From positions 163,498 to 227,497 of the forward strand of contig NZ_JBHUPT010000014.1 in the NCBI RefSeq assembly GCF_049056525.1: a stretch of 64,000 nucleotides of DNA, given 5' to 3'. A program made the position numbers and the translations under genes. This DNA comes from Leisingera coralii. GTDB taxonomy: Bacteria; Pseudomonadota; Alphaproteobacteria; Rhodobacterales; Rhodobacteraceae. Position 1 is the stretch's first letter. The number at the start of each line of letters is the position of its first letter. This document shows positions 34,438-44,376 of the stretch, in pieces. The notes beneath the pieces were generated by a model. The model saw only the letters and a list, made by a program, of their open reading frames with translations. It had not been told where the DNA came from and searched no databases.

Positions 34438-35688
34438 GTGGCTCACATCGGTTCCAACCCCCAGCTGGTGCGCAAACGCCGGGTGTTCTACATCCCCGGC
34501 TATGATCCGATTCACCCGCGCCGCTACCGGGAGCTCTACCGCAAGGAAGGCGCCGCGCAGGCGCAGATTTCCGGCTACAGCCTGACGCTGTCTCCCAAAC
34601 GGACCAAAGGCCCCTACGGCTGGCATGCGGCGGCGGAGATTGACGGGCAGCGGACAGAAGCCGATATCGAAGTGCTGGTCTGGTCCGACATCGTGCGGGG
34701 CAGCATGGAGGCGACGATCCCCGGCACCTACTGGCAGATGTTGCGCACCGCCTGGATCTACATCTCCACCGGTGCGCTCAAGCGGCTTATGCGGCTGCGC
34801 AAGGGGCCGGTGATTGCGGCGCTCTACCCGGTGGGAATGCTGCTCTTGCAGGCGCTGCTGGCGTTGCTGCTGGCTTGGGGTGTGGCCCATGCCTTTGGTC
34901 TTGCTGCGGGCGCTGCCGGGGTTGGCGGCACTTTAGCCTGGCTGCCCGGCTGGGCCTTGGGACTCGGCGCGGGCTATGCGCTGCTGCGCTGGTTCAAGAA
35001 ACGCGACGGCAAGTTCTTCGCCTATTACCTGATGCATGACTACGCGCATTCGGCCGCCCTTCGCGGTGCGATCGCGCCGGAAATGGACGTGCGGATGAGG
35101 GAATTCCGCGCTGCGATTGCCGAGGCCTTGCAGGACCAAAGCCTGGATGAGGTGCTGGTCGTCGGCCACTCCTCCGGCGCGCATGTGGGTGTGTCGGTGC
35201 TGGCGGACCTGATCCGAGAGGGCGTTCCGGGCGCCGGCCCGGCGTTGGGGTTCCTGACTCTGGGGCAGGTGGTGCCCATGGTCTCCTTTCTGCCGCGGGC
35301 CAGACGTTTGCGGACGGACCTGAAATACCTATCGCAGTGCGGGGAGCTTGCCTGGGTGGATGTCACAGCCCCGGGCGATGGCTGTGCCTTTGCGCTGTGT
35401 GACCCGGTCGCGGTCAGCGGCGTCGCGCCAGAGGGCAAGCGCTGGCCGCTGGTGTTCTCCGCCGCCTTCACCCAGACCCTCAGCCCTCAGCGCTGGCAGC
35501 AGCTGCGCTGGCGGTTCTTCCGGCTGCATTTCCAGTATCTCTGTGCCTTCGACCGGCCGGGCGACTATGATTATTTCCGCATTACCGCCGGGCCGCTGAC
35601 GCTGGCAGAGCGTTACAGGGACCGCAAACCCTCTCAGTCGCGGATTGACGTGCCGGTGTCGAAATTCACGTCGGTGGCCGCTGAATGA
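34438..35688 (+). CDS. membrane-anchored alpha/beta hydrolase of unknown substrate
   Basis: 416 residues from a GTG start with AGGAC ahead. VFYIPGYDP near residue 16 resembles the first strand and oxyanion loop of a hydrolase, and VVGHSSGAHVG near 240 is a nucleophile elbow (G-x-S-x-G). Two hydrophobic segments at about 125-145 and 155-180 sit between them, so it is probably tied to the inner membrane. Its stop overlaps the start of the P450 gene (ATGA), so the two proteins are made together and may act on one substrate. No specific family name is safe. Confidence 0.75.
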   Translation: MAHIGSNPQLVRKRRVFYIPGYDPIHPRRYRELYRKEGAAQAQISGYSLTLSPKRTKGPYGWHAAAEIDGQRTEADIEVLVWSDIVRGSMEATIPGTYWQMLRTAWIYISTGALKRLMRLRKGPVIAALYPVGMLLLQALLALLLAWGVAHAFGLAAGAAGVGGTLAWLPGWALGLGAGYALLRWFKKRDGKFFAYYLMHDYAHSAALRGAIAPEMDVRMREFRAAIAEALQDQSLDEVLVVGHSSGAHVGVSVLADLIREGVPGAGPALGFLTLGQVVPMVSFLPRARRLRTDLKYLSQCGELAWVDVTAPGDGCAFALCDPVAVSGVAPEGKRWPLVFSAAFTQTLSPQRWQQLRWRFFRLHFQYLCAFDRPGDYDYFRITAGPLTLAERYRDRKPSQSRIDVPVSKFTSVAAE

Positions 35689-37040
35689 CCCAGGTGATGC
35701 CGCCGAAACCGCCGGCGCGCCCCGACCGGGTGTCGCTGTGGCGCTATGCAAAACTGTTCCGCCAGGACATCCTGTCGGCCCAGCCTGCGCGCCTGTACCG
35801 CGCCTGGATGGCCGAGTTCCGCACGCCGTTCTTCCGCTCCTTCCTGGTCAACCAGCCGGATCTGGTGAAGCTGCTGCTGAAGGAGCGGCCGGACGATTTC
35901 CCCAAGTCGGACCGCATTGCCGAGGGTTTGAAGCCCTTGCTGGGCAATTCCGTGTTTTTGACCAACGGCGAAGCCTGGAAGCGGCAGCGGCGGATCATTG
36001 ATCCGGCATTTGAGGGCGGGCGGCTGAAGGATACCTACCCGGCGATGCGTGCCGCGGCAGAGGCGGCAGTCAAGCGGCTGGAGGGGCGGCAGGGGCCGGT
36101 GGAAATCGAGGAGGAGACCTCCCACGCGGCGGCGGATGTGATTTTCCGGACGCTGTTCTCGATCCCGATCGAACATGAGGTCGCAGGGCAGGTGTTCGCC
36201 CGCTTCCGAGACTATCAGCGCAGCCAGCCGTTGCTGAACCTGGCCGCGTTTGTGCCGCTGCCGCGCTGGATGCCGCGGTTTTTCAGACGCGGAACCCGCC
36301 GGAACGCAGAAACGATCCGGGCGCTGATCGCGCAGCTGACGGCCGAACGGATGGCAGCGATCGAGGCGGGCAGGGCGCCCGATGACCTGGCGACCAAGAT
36401 CATGACAACCCGGGACCCGGAAACCGGCAGCACCTTTGATACCGCCGAGATGGTTGACCAGGTGGCGATCTTCTTTCTCGCCGGGCATGAAACCAGCGCC
36501 TCCGCTTTGGCCTGGGCGCTTTATCTGATGGCGCTGTACCCCGACTGGCAAGAGCAAGTGGCGTCAGAGGCGGGCGCGCTTGAAGATGAGAGTTTCACTG
36601 CGGTGTCGAAGCTGAAGATCAGCCGCGATGTGTTCCGCGAGACCCTGCGGCTCTACCCGCCGGTGCCGATGATGGTGCGTGAGGCAACCTGTCCGGAACG
36701 CTTTCGCAACCGTACCGTGCCCAAGGGCGCGCAGATGGTTCTCAGCCCCTGGCACCTGCACCGGCACGAGCGGCTGTGGGAGAACCCGGACGGGTTCGAC
36801 CCCGCGCGCTGGGGGACGGAAAACGGCAAGCAATGCCAGCGGGAGGCCTATATCCCGTTTTCGGCAGGCGCCCGGGTCTGCACAGGCGCAGGCTTTGCCA
36901 TGGTGGAGGGGCCGCTGATCCTGTCGATGATCCTGCGCCGGTTCCGCATAGAACCGGTGGCTGGCAAGGCGCCGGTGCCCGTGGCGCATCTGACGGTGCG
37001 GTCGAAAAATGGCATCTGGCTGCAGTTGTCGAAGCGGTAG
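35685..37040 (+). CDS. cytochrome P450
   Basis: 451 residues. I-helix AGHETSA at 266-272 (oxygen activation, with E269-T270), ExxR at 319-322, and the haem loop FSAGARVCTG at 392-401 with ligand C399. No membrane anchor, so it needs a separate ferredoxin and reductase, which are not in this window. Overlaps the hydrolase gene by 4 bases. Resembles bacterial P450s related to fatty-acid-type families, but the substrate is not predictable. Confidence 0.93.
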   Translation: MTQVMPPKPPARPDRVSLWRYAKLFRQDILSAQPARLYRAWMAEFRTPFFRSFLVNQPDLVKLLLKERPDDFPKSDRIAEGLKPLLGNSVFLTNGEAWKRQRRIIDPAFEGGRLKDTYPAMRAAAEAAVKRLEGRQGPVEIEEETSHAAADVIFRTLFSIPIEHEVAGQVFARFRDYQRSQPLLNLAAFVPLPRWMPRFFRRGTRRNAETIRALIAQLTAERMAAIEAGRAPDDLATKIMTTRDPETGSTFDTAEMVDQVAIFFLAGHETSASALAWALYLMALYPDWQEQVASEAGALEDESFTAVSKLKISRDVFRETLRLYPPVPMMVREATCPERFRNRTVPKGAQMVLSPWHLHRHERLWENPDGFDPARWGTENGKQCQREAYIPFSAGARVCTGAGFAMVEGPLILSMILRRFRIEPVAGKAPVPVAHLTVRSKNGIWLQLSKR

Positions 37041-37088
37041 CCAAAACTTTTCTGAAAAGTTTTGGCCAAAGTTTTCAGAAAACTTTGG
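37041..37088. repeat. paired-palindrome element, copy D
   Basis: CCAAAACTTTT-ctg-AAAAGTTTTGG (37041-37065) is followed directly by CCAAAGTTTT-cag-AAAACTTTGG (37066-37088). Arms of 11 and 10 bp, loops of three bases as in the other copies but AT-rich. It fills the space between the convergent P450 gene and the small pseudogene, so it can terminate both. Confidence 0.75.
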
Positions 37089-37090
37089 CT

Positions 37091-37321
37091 TCAGCACAAC
37101 AGGCGAACGGGTTCGTTGTTGCAGAAGATGACAACCTGTTCACCATTCAATACCGCATGATAACCGCGGCGCTGTACTTCGTTTTGCAGCTTTGCCAGGC
37201 CAACGTTGCGTTCGGCATCCCGAAGTTTGCGCCGGACCACACCGCCTTAATGGGCGGATTTCACATCAAAGATCTGCTGCATCCACAATTCAGGGTAAAC
37301 TGTGCGAAACACTTGCGACAT
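37091..37321 (-). pseudogene. broken copy of the 76-residue orphan protein at 44104
   Basis: Read on the minus strand, 77 codons align without gaps to the gene at 44104-44334: shared W13, IF, VxRRKxRDxER, then AVLN-GEQVVIFCN near the end. Codon 25 is TAA where the intact copy has AAC, so the frame is split into 24 and 51 codons. It sits on palindrome copy D just as the intact gene sits on copy C. The conserved second half suggests the stop is recent or that an internal start is used. Confidence 0.75.
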
Positions 37322-37344
37322 GCAGGAACTGTGCGGGATCGTGG

Positions 37345-37563
37345 TTAACGTGTCCTTAACCGCCGCAGCACAAACAGCCGGATGGCGGAAGCCAGGCCGC
37401 AGTCCTCGCCGCGGGTCTCATCAATTTCAGCCGCCAAGTCATTGATTGCCCTGCCTTCCCGGGCTGCGATCTCGCGGAATGCGTCCCAGAAGTCGTCCTC
37501 CAGAGACACCGACGTGCGGTGCCCGCGCAAGGTCAGGGAATGCTTCTTGGGGCGGGAATTCAT
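37345..37563 (-). CDS. ribbon-helix-helix domain protein
   Basis: 72 residues. HSLTLRGHRTSVSLEDDFWDAFREIAAREG has the beta strand and first helix of an Arc/MetJ-like fold, and INDLAAEIDETR the second helix; such proteins bind DNA as dimers. The start overlaps the stop of the DUF4169 gene (ATGA), so it is the third gene of fumC-DUF4169-RHH. Target unknown; self-control of the operon is possible. Confidence 0.8.
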   Translation of the reverse strand: MNSRPKKHSLTLRGHRTSVSLEDDFWDAFREIAAREGRAINDLAAEIDETRGEDCGLASAIRLFVLRRLRTR

Positions 37564-37735
37564 TCGTCGCGCTTGTGGTCGTCCAGGCGTTTGACCTCTT
37601 GTGCGTTGCGCGCCTTGTCCAGGTCCTTTTCCGCCTTGGTGCGTCCGAAGGTCACGGCGTTCTGGTCAGCGCGGGCCTTTTTCTCGGCCCGCGCTTTTTC
37701 CTTCCGGTACCGGTTCAGATTGACCGGCTTGCCCA

Positions 37736-37736
<1 letters not shown>
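37560..37736 (-). CDS. DUF4169 small protein
   Basis: 58 residues: MGKPVNLNRYRKEKARAEKK at the start, then alternating Ala, Lys and Glu (ARADQNAVTFGRTKAEKDLD), ending HKRDE. Strongly basic and helical. The family is common in Rhodobacterales between fumC and a ribbon-helix-helix gene and has no known function. It overlaps the fumC stop by one base (TGATG) and the next gene by four. Confidence 0.8.
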
Positions 37737-39130
<1,394 letters not shown>

Positions 39131-39333
39131 CCGTCTTCTCTCCGTTGCGTATGCGATTGTATGCCGTTTAGCCTGCGCGCTGCTGCAGTGCAATTGGCCA
39201 GTTGCGCGCAGCATAGCCAATCACGCGGTCAGGTATAGTGCCGAATTGGCGCAATCGAAGACATGCCATTGCCTGAAACCATGCTATGATTACAGTGCGG
39301 GGGCAGGCTTGGACATCCGGAAGGAATTGCGAC

Positions 39334-39894
39334 GTGCCGACGCATTTGCGAACTCTCAGAATCCCGTTGAGCCTTGCCGCATTGCTTGTGGCGGCAGCCC
39401 TCTTGCTGCTGCCGCAGTGGGCGCGCGCGGATATTTCCCGTTTTACCGGCGAATACGCCGGCAGCGTCGATATCATAAAGGAGGACGGTGACACCGATCC
39501 CCGGGACATGAGCGTGGTGATCCGCAAAATGAAGAAGGGGTTCACCATCAAGTGGACCTCGACCACGGAAAAGGACGACGGGCGCCGGAAATCCAAAACC
39601 TATGAGATCGAGTTCCTGCCCAGCGGCCGCAACGGGGTCTTTTCCGCAGCCATGACGCGCAATGTGTTCGGCCATTCGGTGCCGCTCAATCCGATGAAGG
39701 GGGAGCCGTTTGTCTGGGGCCGCATCACCGGTGACACGCTGACGGTGTTTTCGCTCTATATCCACCCCAACGGCGATTACGAGATGCAGCAGTACGACCG
39801 GACTTTGGCCAAGGGCGGTCTGGATCTGGAGTATTCCTCGCGCCTGAACGGCGAGCCCCGGCGGCAGCTGAGCACCTTCCTGTCCCGGCAGTGA
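39334..39894 (+). CDS. exported protein of unknown function
   Basis: 186 residues from a GTG start with AAGGAA eight bases ahead; an ATG at 39286 is also in frame but has no such site. Signal peptide: hydrophobic core SLAALLVAAALLLLPQ then ARA-DISRF. The mature part is small and beta-rich (FTGEYAGSVDI, YIHPNGDYEMQQYDRTL). It may be a lipocalin-like or calycin fold but I do not recognise it. Confidence 0.75.
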   Translation: MPTHLRTLRIPLSLAALLVAAALLLLPQWARADISRFTGEYAGSVDIIKEDGDTDPRDMSVVIRKMKKGFTIKWTSTTEKDDGRRKSKTYEIEFLPSGRNGVFSAAMTRNVFGHSVPLNPMKGEPFVWGRITGDTLTVFSLYIHPNGDYEMQQYDRTLAKGGLDLEYSSRLNGEPRRQLSTFLSRQ

Positions 39895-39904
39895 TCCGGC
39901 CAGC

Positions 39905-39929
39905 AAAAAAGGCGGCCTGCGGGGCCGCC
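39905..39929 (-). terminator. sspB terminator
   Basis: GGCGGCC-tgcgg-GGCCGCC preceded on the plus strand by AAAAAA, so on the minus strand the 7-bp hairpin ends in six U. It is 28 bases past the sspB stop and also lies after the convergent exported-protein gene. Confidence 0.85.
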
Positions 39930-39956
39930 TGTTGGTAACCGGGGTGCTATTCCGCG

Positions 39957-40430
39957 TTATTTGCGGAAGCTGTCCAAAGAGACGATATCGGCGTTTTTCT
40001 TTTCCTCGGACGGGGTTTGGACGTTGTCCTGCTCTTCCTCGGCATCCGGCACCGCTGCATAGCCTTCGGCCTCCTCATCGGCGCTCTCGAAACGCAGCCC
40101 GAACTCCACCGACGGGTCCACGAAGGTGCGGATGGCGTCATAGGGAATATAGAGAGGTTCCGGCGAGTCACCGAAATTGAGCGTGACGGCAAAACCCTCG
40201 TCGTCGACGGTCAGATTGTCGAACCAGTGCTGCATAACCACGGTCATCTCACCCGGGTAGCGGTCGGACAGCCAATCGGCCAGTTCCACATCCGGATGGG
40301 CCGTGTCGAAGGTGATGAAAAAGTGGTGGTTACCGGGCAAACCGTTCTCAGCGATGTCCTGCAGCACGGTCCGGATCAGGCCGCGCATGGCAGAGTGCAT
40401 CAGGTTGCCATAGTCGATTTCACGGGACAT
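39957..40430 (-). CDS. sspB: ClpXP adaptor SspB (alpha type)
   Basis: 157 residues. DYGNLMHSAMRGLIRTVLQD begins the substrate-binding domain, and HHFFITFDT and MTVVMQHWFDNL follow. The C-terminus is a flexible acidic linker ending in a short hydrophobic/basic tail (VSLDSFRK) that docks to ClpX. It delivers proteins tagged by tmRNA for degradation; the tmRNA gene lies only 3.3 kb away and its tag begins ANDN, the SspB-contact part. Confidence 0.92.
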   Translation of the reverse strand: MSREIDYGNLMHSAMRGLIRTVLQDIAENGLPGNHHFFITFDTAHPDVELADWLSDRYPGEMTVVMQHWFDNLTVDDEGFAVTLNFGDSPEPLYIPYDAIRTFVDPSVEFGLRFESADEEAEGYAAVPDAEEEQDNVQTPSEEKKNADIVSLDSFRK

Positions 40431-40548
40431 GCAGTCACCCCTTGTTCATTTGTTCCCAAGCATAAGAGATTCTGGCGGAAACAAAAGACCGCCCTTTTGG
40501 TCAGCGGAAATATTTTTGGCTCAGGCGCCGTTCCGCGAGCCGCTCCAG

Positions 40549-41820
40549 TCAGCTGATTGCAAACGGGAATTCTGCAATGGCCAGACCGGCGCAGGCCATT
40601 GCGGCCAGCAGCAGCAGCATATTGCCGCGGACCATCCAGGCCGCCAGCGGCGCCAGCAGAACCAGCAGCACGGCGGTGGTGTCCATACTGCTCCAGACCG
40701 GCACGGGAACATGCAGGATGCCTGCCTCAAATACCTGCGTTCCGGCAAAGGCCACATGCATCAGGAACCAGACCGACAGGTTCAGGATCACGCCTGCGAC
40801 CGTGGCGGTAACCGCCTTCAGCGCCATGCCCAGCCGCGGGTGCGCGGCAATGCGTTCCACATAAGGCGCGGCGGCAAAGATCCACAGAAAGCACGGCATG
40901 AAAGTCGCCCACAGCGCCACCGCGCCCGCGGCCAGGAACAGTCCCGCTCCGTCCTGCAGCAGGCCCGACAGCATGGCGACGAACTGGGTAACCAGGATCA
41001 GCGGGCCAGGCGTGGTCTCGGCCAGTCCCAGCGCGTCGATCATCTGCCCGGCGGTGATCCAGCCGAACTGGCTCACCACTGTCTGGCTGATATAGGCCAG
41101 CACCGCGTAGGCACCGCCAAAAGTCACCACGGCGAGTTTGGAGAAGAACCAGCCGACATCGGCCAGAAAGCCCGCGCCGGAAAGGGTGAGCGCGATCAGC
41201 GGCAGCAGCCACAGGCTGCCCCAGATGGCAACGGTCCGCAGCGTGCTGGCCGCCTGAAACGGCGCGGAGGAGGCGGGCAGATCCGGATCTGCTGCCTTGC
41301 GCAGGTATCCGGTGACAGCCGCGGCCAGCACCACCAGCGGAAACGGCAGGTTGAGCAGGAACAGCGCGGCAAAGCCAAACCCGGCCAGCATCCAGTCCGC
41401 CCGGTGGCGCAGCGCCTTGCCCGCCAGCCGCCGCAGCGCCTGCAGGATGATGACGACAACAGCAGCCTTGATGCCCAGAAAGGCCGATTGCACCGCGGGC
41501 AGGGTGCCGTATTGCACATAGAGCCAGGCCAGGAGGGCAATCACCGCCGCACCCGGCAAAACGAACAGCAGGCCCGCCAGCAGCCCGCCGGCGGTGCCGC
41601 GCATCTTCCAGCCGGTATAGGTCGCCAGCTGCATCGCCTCCGGCCCCGGCAGCAGCATGCAGAAAGAGAGCCCCCGCAGGAAGCTCTCCTCGCTCAGCCA
41701 GGGGCGGTCCTCGACCAGCTCCTTGTGCATCACCGCGATCTGCGCCGCGGGACCGCCAAAGCTCAGCACCCCGATGCGCCCGAACACACGGAACATCTCC
41801 GCCCAGCCGGGAGCGTTCAT
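40549..41820 (-). CDS. chrA: chromate transporter ChrA (two-domain form)
   Basis: 423 residues, two homologous membrane halves. Conserved loops: FGGPAAQIAVMHKELVED near the start, SFCMLLPGPEAMQLATYTGW, and in the second half FGGAYAVLAYI and TPGPLILVTQFV. Exports chromate. Its start overlaps the rhodanese-ChrB gene by 4 bases, so the two are co-translated. Confidence 0.93.
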   Translation of the reverse strand: MNAPGWAEMFRVFGRIGVLSFGGPAAQIAVMHKELVEDRPWLSEESFLRGLSFCMLLPGPEAMQLATYTGWKMRGTAGGLLAGLLFVLPGAAVIALLAWLYVQYGTLPAVQSAFLGIKAAVVVIILQALRRLAGKALRHRADWMLAGFGFAALFLLNLPFPLVVLAAAVTGYLRKAADPDLPASSAPFQAASTLRTVAIWGSLWLLPLIALTLSGAGFLADVGWFFSKLAVVTFGGAYAVLAYISQTVVSQFGWITAGQMIDALGLAETTPGPLILVTQFVAMLSGLLQDGAGLFLAAGAVALWATFMPCFLWIFAAAPYVERIAAHPRLGMALKAVTATVAGVILNLSVWFLMHVAFAGTQVFEAGILHVPVPVWSSMDTTAVLLVLLAPLAAWMVRGNMLLLLAAMACAGLAIAEFPFAIS

Positions 41821-42632
41821 GCCTTGCGGTCCGCGGGCCAGTCGTGGCCTTCGCCCTGGCCGTCGCGGGCCCAGCGGTACAGCGCGTCATAAAGGGTCAT
41901 GCCTGCCTCAAGCTGCTGATGGTCGTCCTTGTACTGGCGCGACAGACCGACGGAGAGGGCCAGAAGCCCCGCTGCCTCGGGTGCCAGGTCGTGCCGGTTG
42001 GTATCGGCGCCTCTCACAACCCGGGCCAGAGTGTCAAGCGCGGGCGTGCGCAGGCCGAATTCGTCCAGCATGGTGTCAAAGGTGCAGTGTTCGCCGCGGT
42101 GCGACCAGAACACGTCCTCGGCGTCGAACGGCGTGGCGCCAAAACGCTCCGCAACGCCCGCCACTTCAGAGGGCGCGACAAACAGAAAGCGCGCCTCCGG
42201 GTCCGCAAAGCGGCGGATCAGCCAGGGGCAGGCGATACGGTCGATCTTGGGCCGGTGCCGGGTCACCCACAGGGTGCTGCCGCCCACCGGTGCGGGCAGG
42301 GCATTGAAAGGCACACGCGGCGCGCCTTTCAGCTCGCGCCAGGCGTGCATGCCACCCTGCAGGTATTCCGCCGAGATCCCGTCATTGCGCAGCCAGGCCG
42401 CCGCACCTTGCGACAGTTTGAGGCCTTTCTGGCAGATCACCACGCAGCGCCGCCCGTTCAGGCGGGCCTTGAGACCTTCGATATCTGAATGCGGATGCCG
42501 GAAAGACCCCGGGATCAGATAGGGGTCCGCTGCAAAGTCTTCGTCGGTGCAGATATCGGCCAGCGCCGGCGCATTGGGTGTGCCAATCAGGCGCAGCAGC
42601 TGGGCGGGGGTGATTTCATTCGGGGCAGCCAT
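41817..42632 (-). CDS. rhodanese-like and ChrB C-terminal domain fusion
   Basis: About 271 residues. Residues 1-105 form a rhodanese-like domain with an active-site loop at VVICQKGLKLSQGAA (Cys present). Residues 115-270 match the ChrB C-terminal domain: WVTRHRPKIDRIACPWLIRRF and FWSHRGEHCTFDTMLDEFGL. ChrB proteins sense chromate and control chrA. ATG 42632 has GGAG eight bases ahead; the ATG at 42638 is too close. Operon with chrA. Confidence 0.88.
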   Translation of the reverse strand: MAAPNEITPAQLLRLIGTPNAPALADICTDEDFAADPYLIPGSFRHPHSDIEGLKARLNGRRCVVICQKGLKLSQGAAAWLRNDGISAEYLQGGMHAWRELKGAPRVPFNALPAPVGGSTLWVTRHRPKIDRIACPWLIRRFADPEARFLFVAPSEVAGVAERFGATPFDAEDVFWSHRGEHCTFDTMLDEFGLRTPALDTLARVVRGADTNRHDLAPEAAGLLALSVGLSRQYKDDHQQLEAGMTLYDALYRWARDGQGEGHDWPADRKA

Positions 42633-42781
42633 GGGCATGTCTCCTCGCGAGCAAGGTTAACATGCGAACCTTGGGCTGTCGCCTCACGGGGCGTTCGCGG
42701 TTGACCCCATACCTCCAACAAGACCAGCCGGGACAGCTCTGTCAAGCCCGGGAGCTGCCGCCGGCAGAGCGCATGCGGCCG

Positions 42782-43321
42782 CTACCTGAGCCGCTCGCCG
42801 GTCAGGCAGATGGCCATGGCCTCAGCCGGCAATTGCCCCAGCTTCTCGAACATCAGGAAATAATCCATGTTGGAGTGCATCTCGGTAATCCTGCCGTTCT
42901 GAACCCGCGCCATGACCTGGCCGGTGATTTCAAACGGCTCGCCGTCGCGGGGATTGCTGGTTGCGGCCACCAGCCGGACCGACACCCATTCGTCTGTCTC
43001 CATCACATGGGTAAAGGTCACCTTGATCGGGCCCAGGAGGTTGCGCAGCGCCGCGACCACCTCGCCGTAGTCGCTTTCCGGCTCTGCCAGGGCAGAGACC
43101 GCGCCGGAGATCAGCGTGTTGCGGCCCATAATTTCGGGGACGGCATCCAGATTGCCTTTTCCCCAGACTTCATCGAACCAGTAGTGCAGCACACGGGTCA
43201 AGGGCATCTCCGCCATACTGGCCGGATCAAATGGTGCTGCCATGGCCGTGTGGGAGCCGGACGCGGCGGCCCGGCGCGTGATCAGGGTTTCAGGTGCGGG
43301 TTTGGTGAGGGGCTGAGTCAT
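42782..43321 (-). CDS. NTF2-like (SnoaL-type) protein of unknown function
   Basis: 179 residues. From about 40 on: LTRVLHYWFDEVWGKGNLDAVPEIM, then VTFTHVMETDEWVSVRLVA and GRITEMHSNMDYFLM, the layout of a SnoaL/NTF2 cone. The first 30 residues are unlikely to be structured, and several later Met codons are possible starts. No substrate can be assigned. Confidence 0.7.
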   Translation of the reverse strand: MTQPLTKPAPETLITRRAAASGSHTAMAAPFDPASMAEMPLTRVLHYWFDEVWGKGNLDAVPEIMGRNTLISGAVSALAEPESDYGEVVAALRNLLGPIKVTFTHVMETDEWVSVRLVAATSNPRDGEPFEITGQVMARVQNGRITEMHSNMDYFLMFEKLGQLPAEAMAICLTGERLR

Positions 43322-43629
43322 TCTTTTCGTTGCGTAAGGCCATGCCTGGTCAGGCAGGCATCAGTGGGGCTGGGCAGCTGGCCGCAATGTTGCGGGCGGC
43401 AGGGCGGCAAAGCAGGATGAATTGATCGCTCCGGGACCGCCGGGCTGCTGTTGCAGTTTCGGGTTTTCGACATCGCGCAGGCAAAGGCATAGACAGCTTT
43501 CTTGCAGGCCGGTTCCGGTACACACTCCGGCACCCTAGCCTGTGACTGCAGGATTTACAGCTCTAACACAAAGTTTTTAGGCATTCACCGCGGACCCGTC
43601 GAGGCCTTTCACTGCAATGGTGTAGGAAG
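43322..43629. other. gap between the NTF2-like gene and the tmRNA
   Basis: About 300 bases without a convincing reading frame. The right end runs into the 3' part of the tmRNA coding piece, whose exact boundary I cannot fix. Confidence 0.4.
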
Positions 43630-43938
43630 TGCAGGTTTCTGTTGCCAGGTACCTGCGAACCCCGCCTTACGCGGCTAGGCGCAAGGGCTTAGATTTCGAT
43701 TCCTCGAACTGCTTACGCAGCCAGAGCAACCGGAGCACGATTGTCGTTTGCAATTGTACTGTTTGGGCCGGTACGGTGGCACCCCGCCGAGACAAAGCAA
43801 ACCCCTTTAGACGTCCGTCGATCCTGTTTCGGCCCCATGATCCCCAAACGAAGGATTTTGGTGGAGCCGCCGGGTACCGCCCCCGGGTCCGATCCGCTTA
43901 TTACGAGCGCGTTTATGTCCATAGTTCCACAAGGGAAC
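43630..43938 (-). ncRNA. ssrA: permuted two-piece tmRNA
   Basis: Read on the minus strand the acceptor piece comes first and ends GGCGGCTCC-ACCA at 43859. An intervening segment (43837-43858) follows, then the coding piece begins GGGGCCGAAACAGGATCGACGG at 43836, downward. GGGGCCG pairs with CGGCTCC to make a 7-bp acceptor stem with the G-U at the third pair that alanyl-tRNA synthetase needs. The tag frame at 43713-43751 encodes ANDNRAPVALAA and stops with TAA. Piece outer ends (43938 and about 43630) are estimates from the promoter and the last hairpin. Confidence 0.93.
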
Positions 43939-43944
43939 AGCAGC

Positions 43945-43972
43945 TATATAATGCGCTTCTGTGCGGTTGCAA
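43945..43972 (-). promoter_or_regulatory. ssrA promoter
   Basis: Minus strand: TTGCAA (43967-43972), 16 bases, TATATA (43945-43950), then about seven bases to the start of the acceptor piece. A good housekeeping-sigma promoter. Confidence 0.7.
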
Positions 43973-43980
43973 AGGGGCAA

Positions 43981-44098
43981 CCGGAATCCTGCGAGGATTC
44001 CGGCCAGTTTTCCGGCGCGGAAAACTGGTGCAGTGCCGCCAGCGGAGCCGCCAGAAATCCTCGCAGGATTTCTGGCCGTTTTCCGCGCCGGAAAACGG
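43981..44098. repeat. paired-palindrome element, copy C (two pairs in mirror order)
   Basis: Four palindromes: CCGGAATCCT-gcg-AGGATTCCGG (43981-44003), CCAGTTTTCCG-gcg-CGGAAAACTGG (44004-44028), CCAGAAATCCT-cgc-AGGATTTCTGG (44051-44075), CCGTTTTCCG-cgc-CGGAAAACGG (44076-44098). The two types match those of copies A and B. It ends five bases short of the stop of the small gene at 44104 and abuts the ssrA promoter. Confidence 0.8.
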
Positions 44099-44103
44099 CG
44101 CCG

Positions 44104-44334
44104 TCACACCAGTCTGCGGATCGGGGCGCTGTTGCAGAATACGACAACCTGCTCGCGGTTCAGCACCGCCTGAAAGCCGCGAGCGCGGACTTCGGCCAGG
44201 AAGGCCTCCATCCCGGCGCAACGCTCAATATCGCGGATCTTGCGGCGCAGCACCTGGCCGTTCTGCACCGCCTTGCAGGCGAAGATATCGCGCAGCCAGA
44301 TATCGGGGGAGAGGGCAGAGCCGGGTTTAACCAT
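44104..44334 (-). CDS. 76-residue orphan protein
   Basis: Start MVKPGSALSP at 44334 rather than 44364, because it gives exactly the length of the related pseudogene at 37091. Features: W13, a basic stretch VLRRKIRDIER at about 28-38, a helix with EVRARGFQAVLN, then the strand EQVVVFCN near the C-terminus and PIRRLV. Soluble, slightly basic. I do not recognise the family and propose no function; the ordered C-terminal half is the conserved part. Confidence 0.7.
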   Translation of the reverse strand: MVKPGSALSPDIWLRDIFACKAVQNGQVLRRKIRDIERCAGMEAFLAEVRARGFQAVLNREQVVVFCNSAPIRRLV

Positions 44335-44376
44335 TTTCCGAGTGTCCCGGGTTATGGTTAACAAAGTGTTGAGCGG

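Noticed and set aside
34438..35688. Calling the hydrolase a lipase or esterase
   Set aside because: Only the nucleophile elbow is clear; acid and His residues cannot be placed with confidence.
43713..43922. 69-codon frame ending in ANDNRAPVALAA taken as a protein gene
   Set aside because: It is the tmRNA tag frame read through from the acceptor piece; the sequence upstream of the tag is structural RNA.
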